Below are positions 1 through 6,519 of a stretch of DNA of 17,963 nucleotides, piece by piece (the stretch's first letter is position 1; the number at the start of each line of letters is the position of its first letter). Below the pieces are notes generated by a model, which was not told the origin of the DNA, did no database searches, and saw only the letters and a program-made list of their open reading frames with translations. Made by a program: the position numbers and the translations under genes. The stretch spans positions 1 to 17,963 of the forward strand of contig JAOZHK010000061.1 in assembly GCA_026014905.1 (NCBI GenBank), given 5' to 3'. This DNA is from Candidatus Bathyarchaeota archaeon (GTDB taxonomy: Archaea; Thermoproteota; Bathyarchaeia; RBG-16-48-13; GCA-020355125).

Positions 1-222
1 AACGCAGATATTATTCAATCGAATGACACACCAAAAACGAAACATAAAAACAACAGAGGAGATGATCAACCTCCTATAGCTCCCACCAGCCCAATAGTAA
101 CCACGCTTCCTTCAATACCTCACATCACTTTCATTGAAATGCTTACAGTACGTTCTTCCGTAACTACAATAGTCCAAACAGTGTATGAATTTTATCGTGA
201 ATTCACGAAGATTACACAATGA
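1..222 (+). CDS. C-terminal part of an unrecognised protein (5' end outside window)
   Basis: Frame 1 is open from the first base to a TGA at 220-222, giving 73 residues with no start inside the reading needed. The first about 35 residues are a polar, Pro/Thr/Lys/Asn-rich stretch that looks like a linker; the last about 30 (around FIEMLTVRSS and VYEFYREFTK) could form a helix. Its stop overlaps the ATG of the next small ORF as ATGA, a typical sign of translational coupling and the main reason to believe it. A Cys-rich ORF on the opposite strand overlaps it and looks like a shadow. I do not recognise a family; the call rests on openness and the ATGA overlap only. Confidence 0.4.
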   Translation, partial: NADIIQSNDTPKTKHKNNRGDDQPPIAPTSPIVTTLPSIPHITFIEMLTVRSSVTTIVQTVYEFYREFTKITQ

Positions 223-311
223 CGATTGATCATAATGGGCATACACTCGATCTAGAAAGTACACAGATCGAAGAGATATACGCATTTCTCCAACACAAAA
301 AGAACAGCTAA
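219..311 (+). CDS. Small hypothetical protein (30 aa), coupled to the preceding ORF
   Basis: ATG at 219 overlaps the stop of the upstream ORF (ATGA) and the frame runs 30 codons to TAA at 309-311. The product begins MTIDHNGHTLDLES, then an acidic/amphipathic helix-like part and ends in a basic HKKNS tail. No family recognised. It could be a real small protein translated by stop-start reinitiation, or the tail of a decayed gene. The product is too short for a confident call. Confidence 0.3.
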   Translation: MTIDHNGHTLDLESTQIEEIYAFLQHKKNS

Positions 312-370
312 CTACCAAAATCACAGCGATTCCACGCTAACCACGATGAGACATTGTCACAATTCATTGT

Positions 371-616
371 TTATAGCCTTTTATAGCGGTTTTGACATTT
401 TCCGGAATGCTGTCTTGACGCTTTGAGTGTGTAACGGAGTGATGACTGGGGGGATTCTTTCCGAGAAAAATAGGTGATCATCAACTTTTCCACCTGTTCT
501 CGTGAACCCAGTACGTGCGTATACTTGGAAAACAAGCAGTGAGATCCGCTAGCTAGTGGTCGATATTTCCCATCGACTGTCTTCGCCCGCACGGATCCAT
601 CGACCACCCACTTCAT
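371..616 (-). CDS. Hypothetical small basic protein (81 aa)
   Basis: An 81-residue minus-strand ORF divergent from the ferredoxin-AOR genes. It starts at ATG 616-614; a TATA-like GCTATATTA reads on the minus strand at about 669-677, some 55 bases before the start. The product begins MKWVVDGSVRAK, has a central part with two Cys-free turns, and ends in a strongly basic tail (RQHSGKCQNRYKRL). No known domain is seen. It is the only ORF of this length that does not overlap an evident gene in the first 687 bases, but it could be non-coding. The frame contains a perfect 9-base inverted repeat (GTGGTCGAT 556-564, ATCGACCAC 599-607). Confidence 0.3.
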   Translation of the reverse strand: MKWVVDGSVRAKTVDGKYRPLASGSHCLFSKYTHVLGSREQVEKLMITYFSRKESPQSSLRYTLKASRQHSGKCQNRYKRL

Positions 617-680
617 CGACTTTCGCGTTGATCGCGAGCCACGTATCCCGCGCGCGCATGCTTCGGGTAATATAGCAGTT

Positions 681-688
681 TTTAAATA
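681..688 (+). promoter_or_regulatory. TATA box for the ferredoxin-AOR operon
   Basis: TTTAAATA at 681-688 resembles an archaeal TATA box. A transcript start about 25 bases downstream would fall near 710-715, at or just before the ATG codons at 715 and 721. The box overlaps the first in-frame ATG (688), so that codon is unlikely to be transcribed. A second candidate, TAATATAG at 668-675, would put the start near 697, also past 688. Confidence 0.45.
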
Positions 689-720
689 TGGAAGACATAT
701 TATGCATACCAGCGATGACT

Positions 721-1254
721 ATGTCTACTCAAAAAGAAAATCCAATTTGGATAGCACGAGACTACCTCAATTGCAGTGGCTGCCGATTATGTGAAGTTGC
801 CTGTTCGCTAAAACACGAGAACAAGATCTGGCCCGCTGCATCCCGGGTACGGGTATTCATGCTGATTCCAGGTGTCGAGATCCCTCACTTATGTGCCCAA
901 TGCGATGATGCCCCCTGTGTCCCCAGTTGTCCTGTGAACGCCTTGAGTATTACAAAGGAAACTGGAGCGATCGGCGTCGACGAGGACGCGTGCATCAGCT
1001 GTGGACAGTGTATTACCGCCTGTCCAGGGCAAATCCCTTTCCTCCATCCCGATCATAAAAAAGCCGTGATCTGTAATTTATGTGATGGAGACCCAGCCTG
1101 TGCGAAAGTATGCCAAGAAGGACGCTACAATGCCCTCTGGACCGTTAATAAGACCCCTTCCCCATCGTACAAGCTCTATGCGAAACTACCGGAGATCCCA
1201 ACACGCGAGATTGCGGAGCGTCTCTTCGGTGAGAAAGCCAAGGAGTTGCTATAA
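721..1254 (+). CDS. Four-cluster [4Fe-4S] ferredoxin, electron-transfer partner of AOR (AorA-like)
   Basis: A cytoplasmic polyferredoxin that should pass electrons to or from the adjoining AOR. Numbered from the first in-frame ATG at 688, cysteines fall in four groups: C29-x2-C32-x2-C35-x3-C39, C69-x2-C72-x4-C77-x3-C81, C102-x2-C105-x2-C108-x3-C112 and C129-x2-C132-x5-C138-x3-C142, i.e. sixteen ligands for four [4Fe-4S] clusters as in the HycB/DmsB/AorA type of ferredoxin subunit. I chose ATG 721 (177 aa) because a TATA box overlaps ATG 688 and no Shine-Dalgarno motif precedes any of 688, 715 or 721, which suggests a leaderless or nearly leaderless transcript. The stop TAA abuts the AOR ATG with no spacing, so the two are co-transcribed. 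Known AOR systems such as that of Aromatoleum pair a similar ferredoxin with the tungsten subunit; no flavin subunit is present here. Confidence 0.88.
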   Translation: MSTQKENPIWIARDYLNCSGCRLCEVACSLKHENKIWPAASRVRVFMLIPGVEIPHLCAQCDDAPCVPSCPVNALSITKETGAIGVDEDACISCGQCITACPGQIPFLHPDHKKAVICNLCDGDPACAKVCQEGRYNALWTVNKTPSPSYKLYAKLPEIPTREIAERLFGEKAKELL

Positions 1255-3114
1255 ATGGCCCGAGGTTACGCTGGCAAGTTTTTAGAGGCTGACCTGACGG
1301 CTCAGAAATTACAGGATATCACCTTTGCTGAAGATGTATTACGTCAGTACATTGGCGGGCGTGCTCTCGCTACAAAAATTCTCTGGGATGCCCTCGGTAC
1401 GGAATGGGAAACAATCGATCCTTTAGGACCAGAAAACATTTTATTAGCATTAACCGGACCGATGACGGGGTATTATCCTGGGGCACGAATCTGTCTCTCC
1501 GGCAAGTCATCTCTCACCAATGGTATTGTTGGTTCCACTGTCGCTGCTGAGTTTCCGATCGACTTAAAATGTGCAGGTTATGATGGAGTGATCGTGAAAG
1601 GGCGAGCATCGGAACCAGTGTATCTCTACATCGAGGATAATACCGCTGAAATCCGATCGGCTAAACATCTCTGGGGTACAGAAGGAAAGCAAACGATCAA
1701 ACTCATCAATCAAGAAATTCGTCAAGACCTCGCGAAGCGACGGGGAACCGAACGGATGTGGAAGGAACCGGGCATCATCTATATTGGTCCCGCTGGTGAA
1801 AACTGTGCCCGTGTTGCTGCAGTGTGTGCAAAGTGGGCACATGGCGCGGGTTATGGCGGGTATGGTGGTGTGATGGGCTCAAAAAACTTAAAAGCTTTTG
1901 TCGCGAAGGGAACAGGCCCCGTCCCAGACGTCGTGAACTTGGAGGACACTCTTGCGCATCGACAACGCGTGACACGCAGTTGTTTTAGTAATGATGGTAT
2001 GCGACGTTGGGGTACAGGTGCAGCAGGTTACGAGGTTGGTGCAGGTACTAGCTCGGAGCCCGTAAAGAATTGGCAGGAGGAATGGCATGATGAGCGATCC
2101 TTTGGCGTCGATCATTTCGAGAGGACCGTGTGGGTGAAACGATATTGGGGTGATTATGGTTGTCCTACGACCTGTCTCAAAGTCGCAGCCGTAACCAAAG
2201 GCCAGTTTAGTGGAGCGATCACAGATAATCCTGATTATGAGACTCAGGCTTATGCGGGAACAAATCTTGGTATCTTTGATCCTAAAGCGAATGTGTATGT
2301 GAACGCGAAGCTTGATGAGCTGGGCCACTGTGGCATTCAAGCCGGTAATGCAATGGGATTCGCAGCTGAGTTATTTCAACGTGGGATTCTCACTACTGAG
2401 GACATAGGTTTTGCACTCGAGTGGGGCGATGCGAAAGCCTTTGGACGACTAGCGGAGATGATCGCGAGACGAGAAGGAATTGGCGATGTGTTAGCCGAAG
2501 GAGCGTATCGAGCTGCTTTCCGCATTAACGAGATGAAGGGCATAGATGTCTTACCTTTTGTGGTCCACTCCAAGGGCATGGCCATCGGCGCCCATGGAAC
2601 AAGGAGTGGTCTAGATTACGAACCCATCACCGCTTATGCGACCTCAGTCCAAGGTGGAGACCATACTTCCTGCGGAGGTATGAAGCGGAGCGCAAGTGAC
2701 CTGAACTGGGGTTTCGCTGACTCCGCGGTGATTTGTGGATTCAACGTATTTGATAACGACCCTGCTCCAATGTGGGGTATGCTTCAATCCGTCACAGGCT
2801 GGGATATCACCGCGGAAGAATGGGACACAATTATGGGACTACGAATGCTGACCATTCAACGCGCTGCGCTACTCGTTGGAGGACCCGATGCAACGTGGAG
2901 CCCCGATACGGATGATGATAACCCTCCACGTTTCTATGAACCCCTTCCATCAGGCCCACTAAAAGGCCAAACTACTGACAAACAAAAAGTTGCAACCGAC
3001 AAAAAAGCATACTACCTTTCGATCGGATGGGATAATCGTGGCATCCCTACATCAGACACATTGAAACGTCTCGGGCTAAATAATCTCGAAAATGTATTCG
3101 ATAAAATGCGATAA
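1255..3114 (+). CDS. aor: Tungsten-containing aldehyde:ferredoxin oxidoreductase
   Basis: Oxidises aldehydes to acids with ferredoxin as acceptor (or the reverse), using a tungsten-bispyranopterin and one [4Fe-4S] cluster; cytoplasmic. At 619 aa it has the usual family length. Seen: N-terminal GYAGKFLEADLT, YIGGRALATK, the pterin-binding stretch with LALTGPMTGYYPGARICLSGKS (about residues 64-84) and the Gly-rich YGGYGGVMGSKNLKAF near 200. The cluster motif normally reads C-x2-C-x3-C plus a distant Cys. Here the first position is Asp (D300-Y-G-C303-P-T-T-C307); the distant ligand could be C494 in AVICGFNVFD. The substrate is not predictable from this sequence. ATG 1255 follows the ferredoxin stop directly, with AAGGAG at 1238-1243 as ribosome site. 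A C-broken T tract follows the stop. Confidence 0.92.
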   Translation: MARGYAGKFLEADLTAQKLQDITFAEDVLRQYIGGRALATKILWDALGTEWETIDPLGPENILLALTGPMTGYYPGARICLSGKSSLTNGIVGSTVAAEFPIDLKCAGYDGVIVKGRASEPVYLYIEDNTAEIRSAKHLWGTEGKQTIKLINQEIRQDLAKRRGTERMWKEPGIIYIGPAGENCARVAAVCAKWAHGAGYGGYGGVMGSKNLKAFVAKGTGPVPDVVNLEDTLAHRQRVTRSCFSNDGMRRWGTGAAGYEVGAGTSSEPVKNWQEEWHDERSFGVDHFERTVWVKRYWGDYGCPTTCLKVAAVTKGQFSGAITDNPDYETQAYAGTNLGIFDPKANVYVNAKLDELGHCGIQAGNAMGFAAELFQRGILTTEDIGFALEWGDAKAFGRLAEMIARREGIGDVLAEGAYRAAFRINEMKGIDVLPFVVHSKGMAIGAHGTRSGLDYEPITAYATSVQGGDHTSCGGMKRSASDLNWGFADSAVICGFNVFDNDPAPMWGMLQSVTGWDITAEEWDTIMGLRMLTIQRAALLVGGPDATWSPDTDDDNPPRFYEPLPSGPLKGQTTDKQKVATDKKAYYLSIGWDNRGIPTSDTLKRLGLNNLENVFDKMR

Positions 3115-3117
3115 GCA

Positions 3118-3138
3118 TTTTTTCCCTTTTTTCTTTTT
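3118..3138 (+). terminator. Pyrimidine-tract terminator after AOR
   Basis: Four bases after the AOR stop the strand reads T6-C3-T6-C-T5. Archaeal transcription ends at such U-rich tracts without needing a hairpin. Similar tracts follow the GAPDH and Ldh2-family genes. Confidence 0.55.
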
Positions 3139-3205
3139 AGAGAATACACAAGTCGTGATCCGTATCATACAATTATGGAAGTGATCTCCGTATTGTGAGG
3201 GAAAA

Positions 3206-3475
3206 TTATCCCCCGACAACTGGAGGGTAGATGGAGATCACATCCCCTTCTTTGAGGTGGATCTCTGGAACACACTCTTTTCCATTCAGATAAATTAACA
3301 AATATCCTGGTGCTGCAACGGGTTTTCCCTTAGAGATTGTGATATGACCCAGATTCAAGGTACGAAATACATACTCAACAGTTTCGCCCCATGAAAGTCC
3401 ATCCTCCAAATCCAAGTCAATGTGACCGCCATGTCTGAGCGCCATAAAGCCATATAATCGAACCATTACCTTCAT
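3206..3475 (-). CDS. MoaD/ThiS-type ubiquitin-fold sulfur carrier with C-terminal Gly-Gly
   Basis: A small beta-grasp protein of 89 aa that ends exactly in IYPPVVGG, the exposed Gly-Gly tail that E1-like enzymes adenylate in MoaD, ThiS, SAMP and Urm1. The start MKVMVRLYG is the first beta strand typical of MoaD-like proteins, and LKEGDVISIYPPV matches the usual final strand before the tail. It converges on the AOR gene with 91 bases between stops. AOR operons of other organisms (for example Aromatoleum) carry a MoaD-like gene, so a role in delivering sulfur for the AOR tungstopterin is the favoured inference; a protein-modifying role cannot be excluded. ATG 3475 and ATG 3466 are both possible starts, and neither has a clear Shine-Dalgarno motif. 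Confidence 0.78.
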   Translation of the reverse strand: MKVMVRLYGFMALRHGGHIDLDLEDGLSWGETVEYVFRTLNLGHITISKGKPVAAPGYLLIYLNGKECVPEIHLKEGDVISIYPPVVGG

Positions 3476-3844
3476 ATCAAGATAAATAGCATTATGGTTT
3501 AGAAAAAAGTTTCTTAATGCCTACTAATTTACGCCCATGCGTTCCAATTGTTAACCTAACTCCTTTCTCTCTTTTGTCCTCTTTTACGCGCACGCTTGAA
3601 CAACTCTACTACGCTCGCACTATTAGCTAGTCAGCATCATTTGCTCAAAAAGTAATTTGATCTTGTTTAGCGGGCGCGTTTACCTGTGTTTGTGAGAAAA
3701 ATAACCTTTTTTACACACAATAATGTAATGTAACGACGATTATTCAACCATTCAAACAGGTTAGGTAATAATCTGTGTTTAATTTAAGAGTAGTTCAAAT
3801 AATTTTATGCAATAACTTCAGGTAAGTCACATGGAGGCTCAGTT
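3476..3844. other. Divergent intergenic region (369 bases) between the MoaD-like gene and metV
   Basis: No ORF or RNA gene is apparent. The right half is A/T-rich and holds TTTAATTTAA at about 3778-3787, a possible TATA box for metV placing a transcript start near 3808. GATAAATAG at 3481-3489 is A/T-rich but too close to the MoaD-like start to be a convincing TATA box for it. No tRNA-like T arm and no long inverted repeat was found by eye. Confidence 0.4.
3833..3837 (+). promoter_or_regulatory. Ribosome binding site choosing the TTG start of metV
   Basis: GGAGG at 3833-3837 sits 7 bases before TTG 3845. The next candidate, ATG 3854, is 16 bases away, which is too far for good spacing. Confidence 0.5.
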
Positions 3845-4531
3845 TTGATTGTAATGAAGCAGAAAGCTTTTGAGGAGATCGTGAAGATGTTACGAGAATA
3901 CGCAAAGGTACTTGTCGTCGGCTGTAACGGGTGTGCAGGCATCTATCAAGTGGGAGGAGAGAAACAAGCTGAAGTGATGCGACTACTATTAGAAATGGCG
4001 CGACGTCTCCAGAAAGTTGAGATCACAGCTAAAGCTGTTACGGTCTTAAGGCAATGTGACCGGCAAATCGTGGCTTCGACTTTAAGCCCAGTGATCGCCG
4101 AGTATGATGCAATTCTTTCGATGGCATGTGGAGCGGGAGTACAAACATTGGCTGAGGTCTTTCCAATGAAACGGGTTATACCAGCTACAGATACCCAATT
4201 CATTGGCATGCAGGATAAGGAATCTGGAGATTTCTTTGAATTATGTAGTGCATGTGGCGATTGCATGTTATTTGAAACAGGTGGTGTGTGTCCGATCACT
4301 CGCTGTGCGAAAGGTTTACTCAATGGACCGTGTGGCGGATGTGTTGATGGGAAATGCGAGGTTCCAGTTGAAATTCGAGATGAGAAAGGTGAGATTGTTA
4401 AAACCTTCACTGTCGATTGTGCATGGTATCAAATTTTTAATCGTTTAAAAGAAGCAGATCGACTCGACTTATTTCGAAAATATCGCCCTCCACGAAATCA
4501 AGGGATCTCAGATTCACCTCGACAATTATAA
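3845..4531 (+). CDS. metV: MetV, C-terminal-type partner subunit of methylenetetrahydrofolate reductase
   Basis: This 228-residue protein belongs to the MTHFR C-terminal/zinc-FeS family that accompanies MetF in acetogenic bacteria, where MetVF reduces methylene- to methyl-tetrahydrofolate in the Wood-Ljungdahl methyl branch. Seen: an N-terminal GCNGCAG motif (C27, C30), then a Cys-rich block C134-x2-C137-x2-C140, C149, C154, C163-x2-C166 and C171 with the family's CAKGLLNGPCGG run. These should bind FeS clusters and/or zinc. TTG 3845 is favoured as start by GGAGG 7 bases upstream; ATG 3854 is the alternative. The stop codon touches the metF start region, so the pair is translated together. 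The known bacterial enzymes may also use Hdr-like partners; none is present here. Confidence 0.85.
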   Translation: MIVMKQKAFEEIVKMLREYAKVLVVGCNGCAGIYQVGGEKQAEVMRLLLEMARRLQKVEITAKAVTVLRQCDRQIVASTLSPVIAEYDAILSMACGAGVQTLAEVFPMKRVIPATDTQFIGMQDKESGDFFELCSACGDCMLFETGGVCPITRCAKGLLNGPCGGCVDGKCEVPVEIRDEKGEIVKTFTVDCAWYQIFNRLKEADRLDLFRKYRPPRNQGISDSPRQL

Positions 4532-4534
4532 GTG

Positions 4535-5470
4535 ATGCCGATGGGTGAAGCTTTCTCAAAGTTAATGAAAGCGATCAAAGGTGGCCGTTTTGTGTACACC
4601 GGCGAGTTGGAGCCTCATAAATCCACAGATCTTTCCGACGTCTTATCGTGGGCAAAAACTTTGCTCGCGACAGGACGAATTATCGCTGCGAATGTAACCG
4701 ATAACCCTCAAAGCGTTGGGACAATTAGCAGCCTTGTTGCAAGCTATATCGTGCAACGAGAAGTGGGGCTCGAGACTGTCTATCAATTACGCGCAAGTGA
4801 CCGAAATCGTCTAGCTCTGACATCTGATCTACTAGGAGCTGCCGCATTAGGATTACGAAATGTCCTAGCGTTAACTGGAGATCATATTAAAAAAGGAGAC
4901 GTTGCTGACGGGTTGCCGGTCTTTGATTTAGATGGTACTCAATTGATTCATCTGATTCATTCATTAGTTTACGAAGGCCATGACTTATCAGGGAATGAAA
5001 TACATGGTCCACGCCCAGAATTCAATATTGGCGCTGCCGGTAATCCGAATTTTTCGCCATTAGAGATCGAAGTTTACAAATTAGAGCGGAAAGTTGAAGT
5101 GGGTGTGGATTTCATTCAAACCCAAGTCGTATTTGATGTTGAGACAGCACTCCAGTTTTTAGATGCTACTCAGCATTTACAGATACCTATTCTTCTCGGT
5201 ATTTTTCCTCCACGATCCTTTGGGCAGGCAGATTACTTCAATAAGCATGTTCCAGGAGTCCGTGTTCCCCCAGAATTACTGGATACGTTGCAGAAAATGA
5301 AACAAGTCAAGGATCGATCAGAACGACGACAAAAAATTAACACCTATAACGTTGAGTATTTCACTGATTTCATAAAAAAGGTAAAGAAAAAACCGGCATG
5401 TAAAGGCATCCATATCATGGCTGTAGGTTATCCTGAGGTCGTAAATCCCATTATTGATGGAGTTAGCTGA
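4535..5470 (+). CDS. metF: MetF, methylenetetrahydrofolate reductase catalytic subunit
   Basis: FAD-dependent TIM-barrel enzyme interconverting 5,10-methylene- and 5-methyl-tetrahydrofolate. Visible family marks are FVYTGELEPHK near the N terminus, holding the conserved catalytic-type Glu (about residue 24), NVTDNPQS near 54, LTGDHIKKGD near 113 and IGAAGNPN near 166. Length 311 aa is normal for the short, bacterial MetF without regulatory domain. The start is ambiguous: GTG 4532, ATG 4535 and ATG 4541 follow the metV stop at once; I took the first ATG. Methane-cycling archaea usually use the unrelated F420-dependent Mer; MetF is known from ANME-1 and other archaea, so a MetVF pair points to folate- or pterin-linked C1 flow of bacterial type. 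Its stop is only 21 bases from the convergent gene's stop. Confidence 0.87.
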   Translation: MPMGEAFSKLMKAIKGGRFVYTGELEPHKSTDLSDVLSWAKTLLATGRIIAANVTDNPQSVGTISSLVASYIVQREVGLETVYQLRASDRNRLALTSDLLGAAALGLRNVLALTGDHIKKGDVADGLPVFDLDGTQLIHLIHSLVYEGHDLSGNEIHGPRPEFNIGAAGNPNFSPLEIEVYKLERKVEVGVDFIQTQVVFDVETALQFLDATQHLQIPILLGIFPPRSFGQADYFNKHVPGVRVPPELLDTLQKMKQVKDRSERRQKINTYNVEYFTDFIKKVKKKPACKGIHIMAVGYPEVVNPIIDGVS

Positions 5471-5491
5471 TGTAAACTAGCGGATAGTACC

Positions 5492-6481
5492 CTACAAGCG
5501 AATCCACTGACCGCGATTAAATTGCTTTGCCCGTTCATATACGACTGATGCCGTAGCAATATCTTGCAAAGATAGACCAGTTGAGTCGAATACAGTGATC
5601 TCATCTAGTGATTCTCTTCCAGCAATCTTTTGAGCAACGACTTCACTTAGCTCCCCATGAATATCATCAAGAGTGAGATATCCTTTTGACAGCGGCACAT
5701 TAATTTCACCACTGTGGGTCGCTTGTTCATAATCATCGACTATGATTTTAGCGCGTTGAAGAATTTTAGGATCCAATTCTTCTTTTCCAGGAGCGTCCGC
5801 TCCAATAGCGTTGATATGGGTTCCAGAGGAGACCCAATGGTTCTCCACGATAGGGGTGGAAACCGGAGTGATAGTTGAGATCACGTCTGTATCTTTCACA
5901 CAATCTTCGAGATTGTCGCATGGAACAAAGGTGATGTCGTGGTGAGGACGGTAATATTCGATGAAGGAGTGTACTTTGTTGGGCAATTTGTCATAAATCC
6001 GAACTTCTTCAAGAGGTAAAATTGTACTTATTGCTGAAAATTGTGTCCGAGCTTGAGTTCCAGCGCCAACTAATCCAAGAGTAGTGGATGATTTTCGTGC
6101 AAGGTATTTAGTAGCTATACCCCCAATTGCACCAGTTCGCATCGCGGTTATCGCTGTAGCGCCAATAATTGCCATGGGAGCTCCAGTGATGGGGTTGATG
6201 AGGACGATAGTTGCCATCACTACCGGTTTCTGATATTTTAGAGGATTATTTGGATGGACATTTACAATCTTTACACCAGCTTTATTGATGCCTTGAATGT
6301 AGGATGGCATGGTCCTGAAATCCCCATCGTGCTGTTTGAAGTAGATATAGGTTTTCGGAGGCATCTGGACTCGACGATGTGCTTTTTCATGGAGAACATC
6401 TTCAACAGCTTTCATCGCATCTTCAATCGTTAATAAATCCATCACTGTATCCTCAGATAGCACTAGAACTTTGTTATGCAT
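5492..6481 (-). CDS. Ornithine cyclodeaminase / archaeal alanine dehydrogenase family protein
   Basis: NAD(P)-dependent enzyme of the ornithine cyclodeaminase/mu-crystallin family, 329 aa, typical length. Residues 115-124 (RTGAIGGIAT) and the Rossmann motif GLVGAGTQA at 136-144 bind the dinucleotide; NAIGADAPGKEELD at 224-237 matches the conserved block that holds the family's catalytic Asp. That last block looks most like the archaeal alanine dehydrogenase (Archaeoglobus AF1665 type), but ornithine cyclodeaminase, ketimine reductase and other imine or amino acid activities share the fold, so the substrate is open. ATG 6481 has GAGGG 6 bases upstream. It follows pgk by 38 bases on the same strand and may be co-transcribed with it. 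Confidence 0.82.
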   Translation of the reverse strand: MHNKVLVLSEDTVMDLLTIEDAMKAVEDVLHEKAHRRVQMPPKTYIYFKQHDGDFRTMPSYIQGINKAGVKIVNVHPNNPLKYQKPVVMATIVLINPITGAPMAIIGATAITAMRTGAIGGIATKYLARKSSTTLGLVGAGTQARTQFSAISTILPLEEVRIYDKLPNKVHSFIEYYRPHHDITFVPCDNLEDCVKDTDVISTITPVSTPIVENHWVSSGTHINAIGADAPGKEELDPKILQRAKIIVDDYEQATHSGEINVPLSKGYLTLDDIHGELSEVVAQKIAGRESLDEITVFDSTGLSLQDIATASVVYERAKQFNRGQWIRL

Positions 6482-6519
6482 TATTATCCCTCAAGAATCC
6501 AACGTTATAACCAAATTTT

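Noticed and set aside
112..324. A 70-codon minus-strand ORF at the left edge
   Set aside because: It is rich in Cys and Tyr, looks like antisense of the plus-strand frame and has no ribosome site; the plus-strand frames with the ATGA overlap are more plausible.
1888..2340. A 150-codon minus-strand ORF inside the AOR gene
   Set aside because: It lies wholly within a clearly recognised gene on the other strand and its product is Cys/Thr/His-rich low-quality sequence with no domain; a shadow.
3946..4410. A 154-codon minus-strand ORF inside metV
   Set aside because: Complement of the Cys-rich metV sequence; composition and lack of a start site mark it as a shadow.
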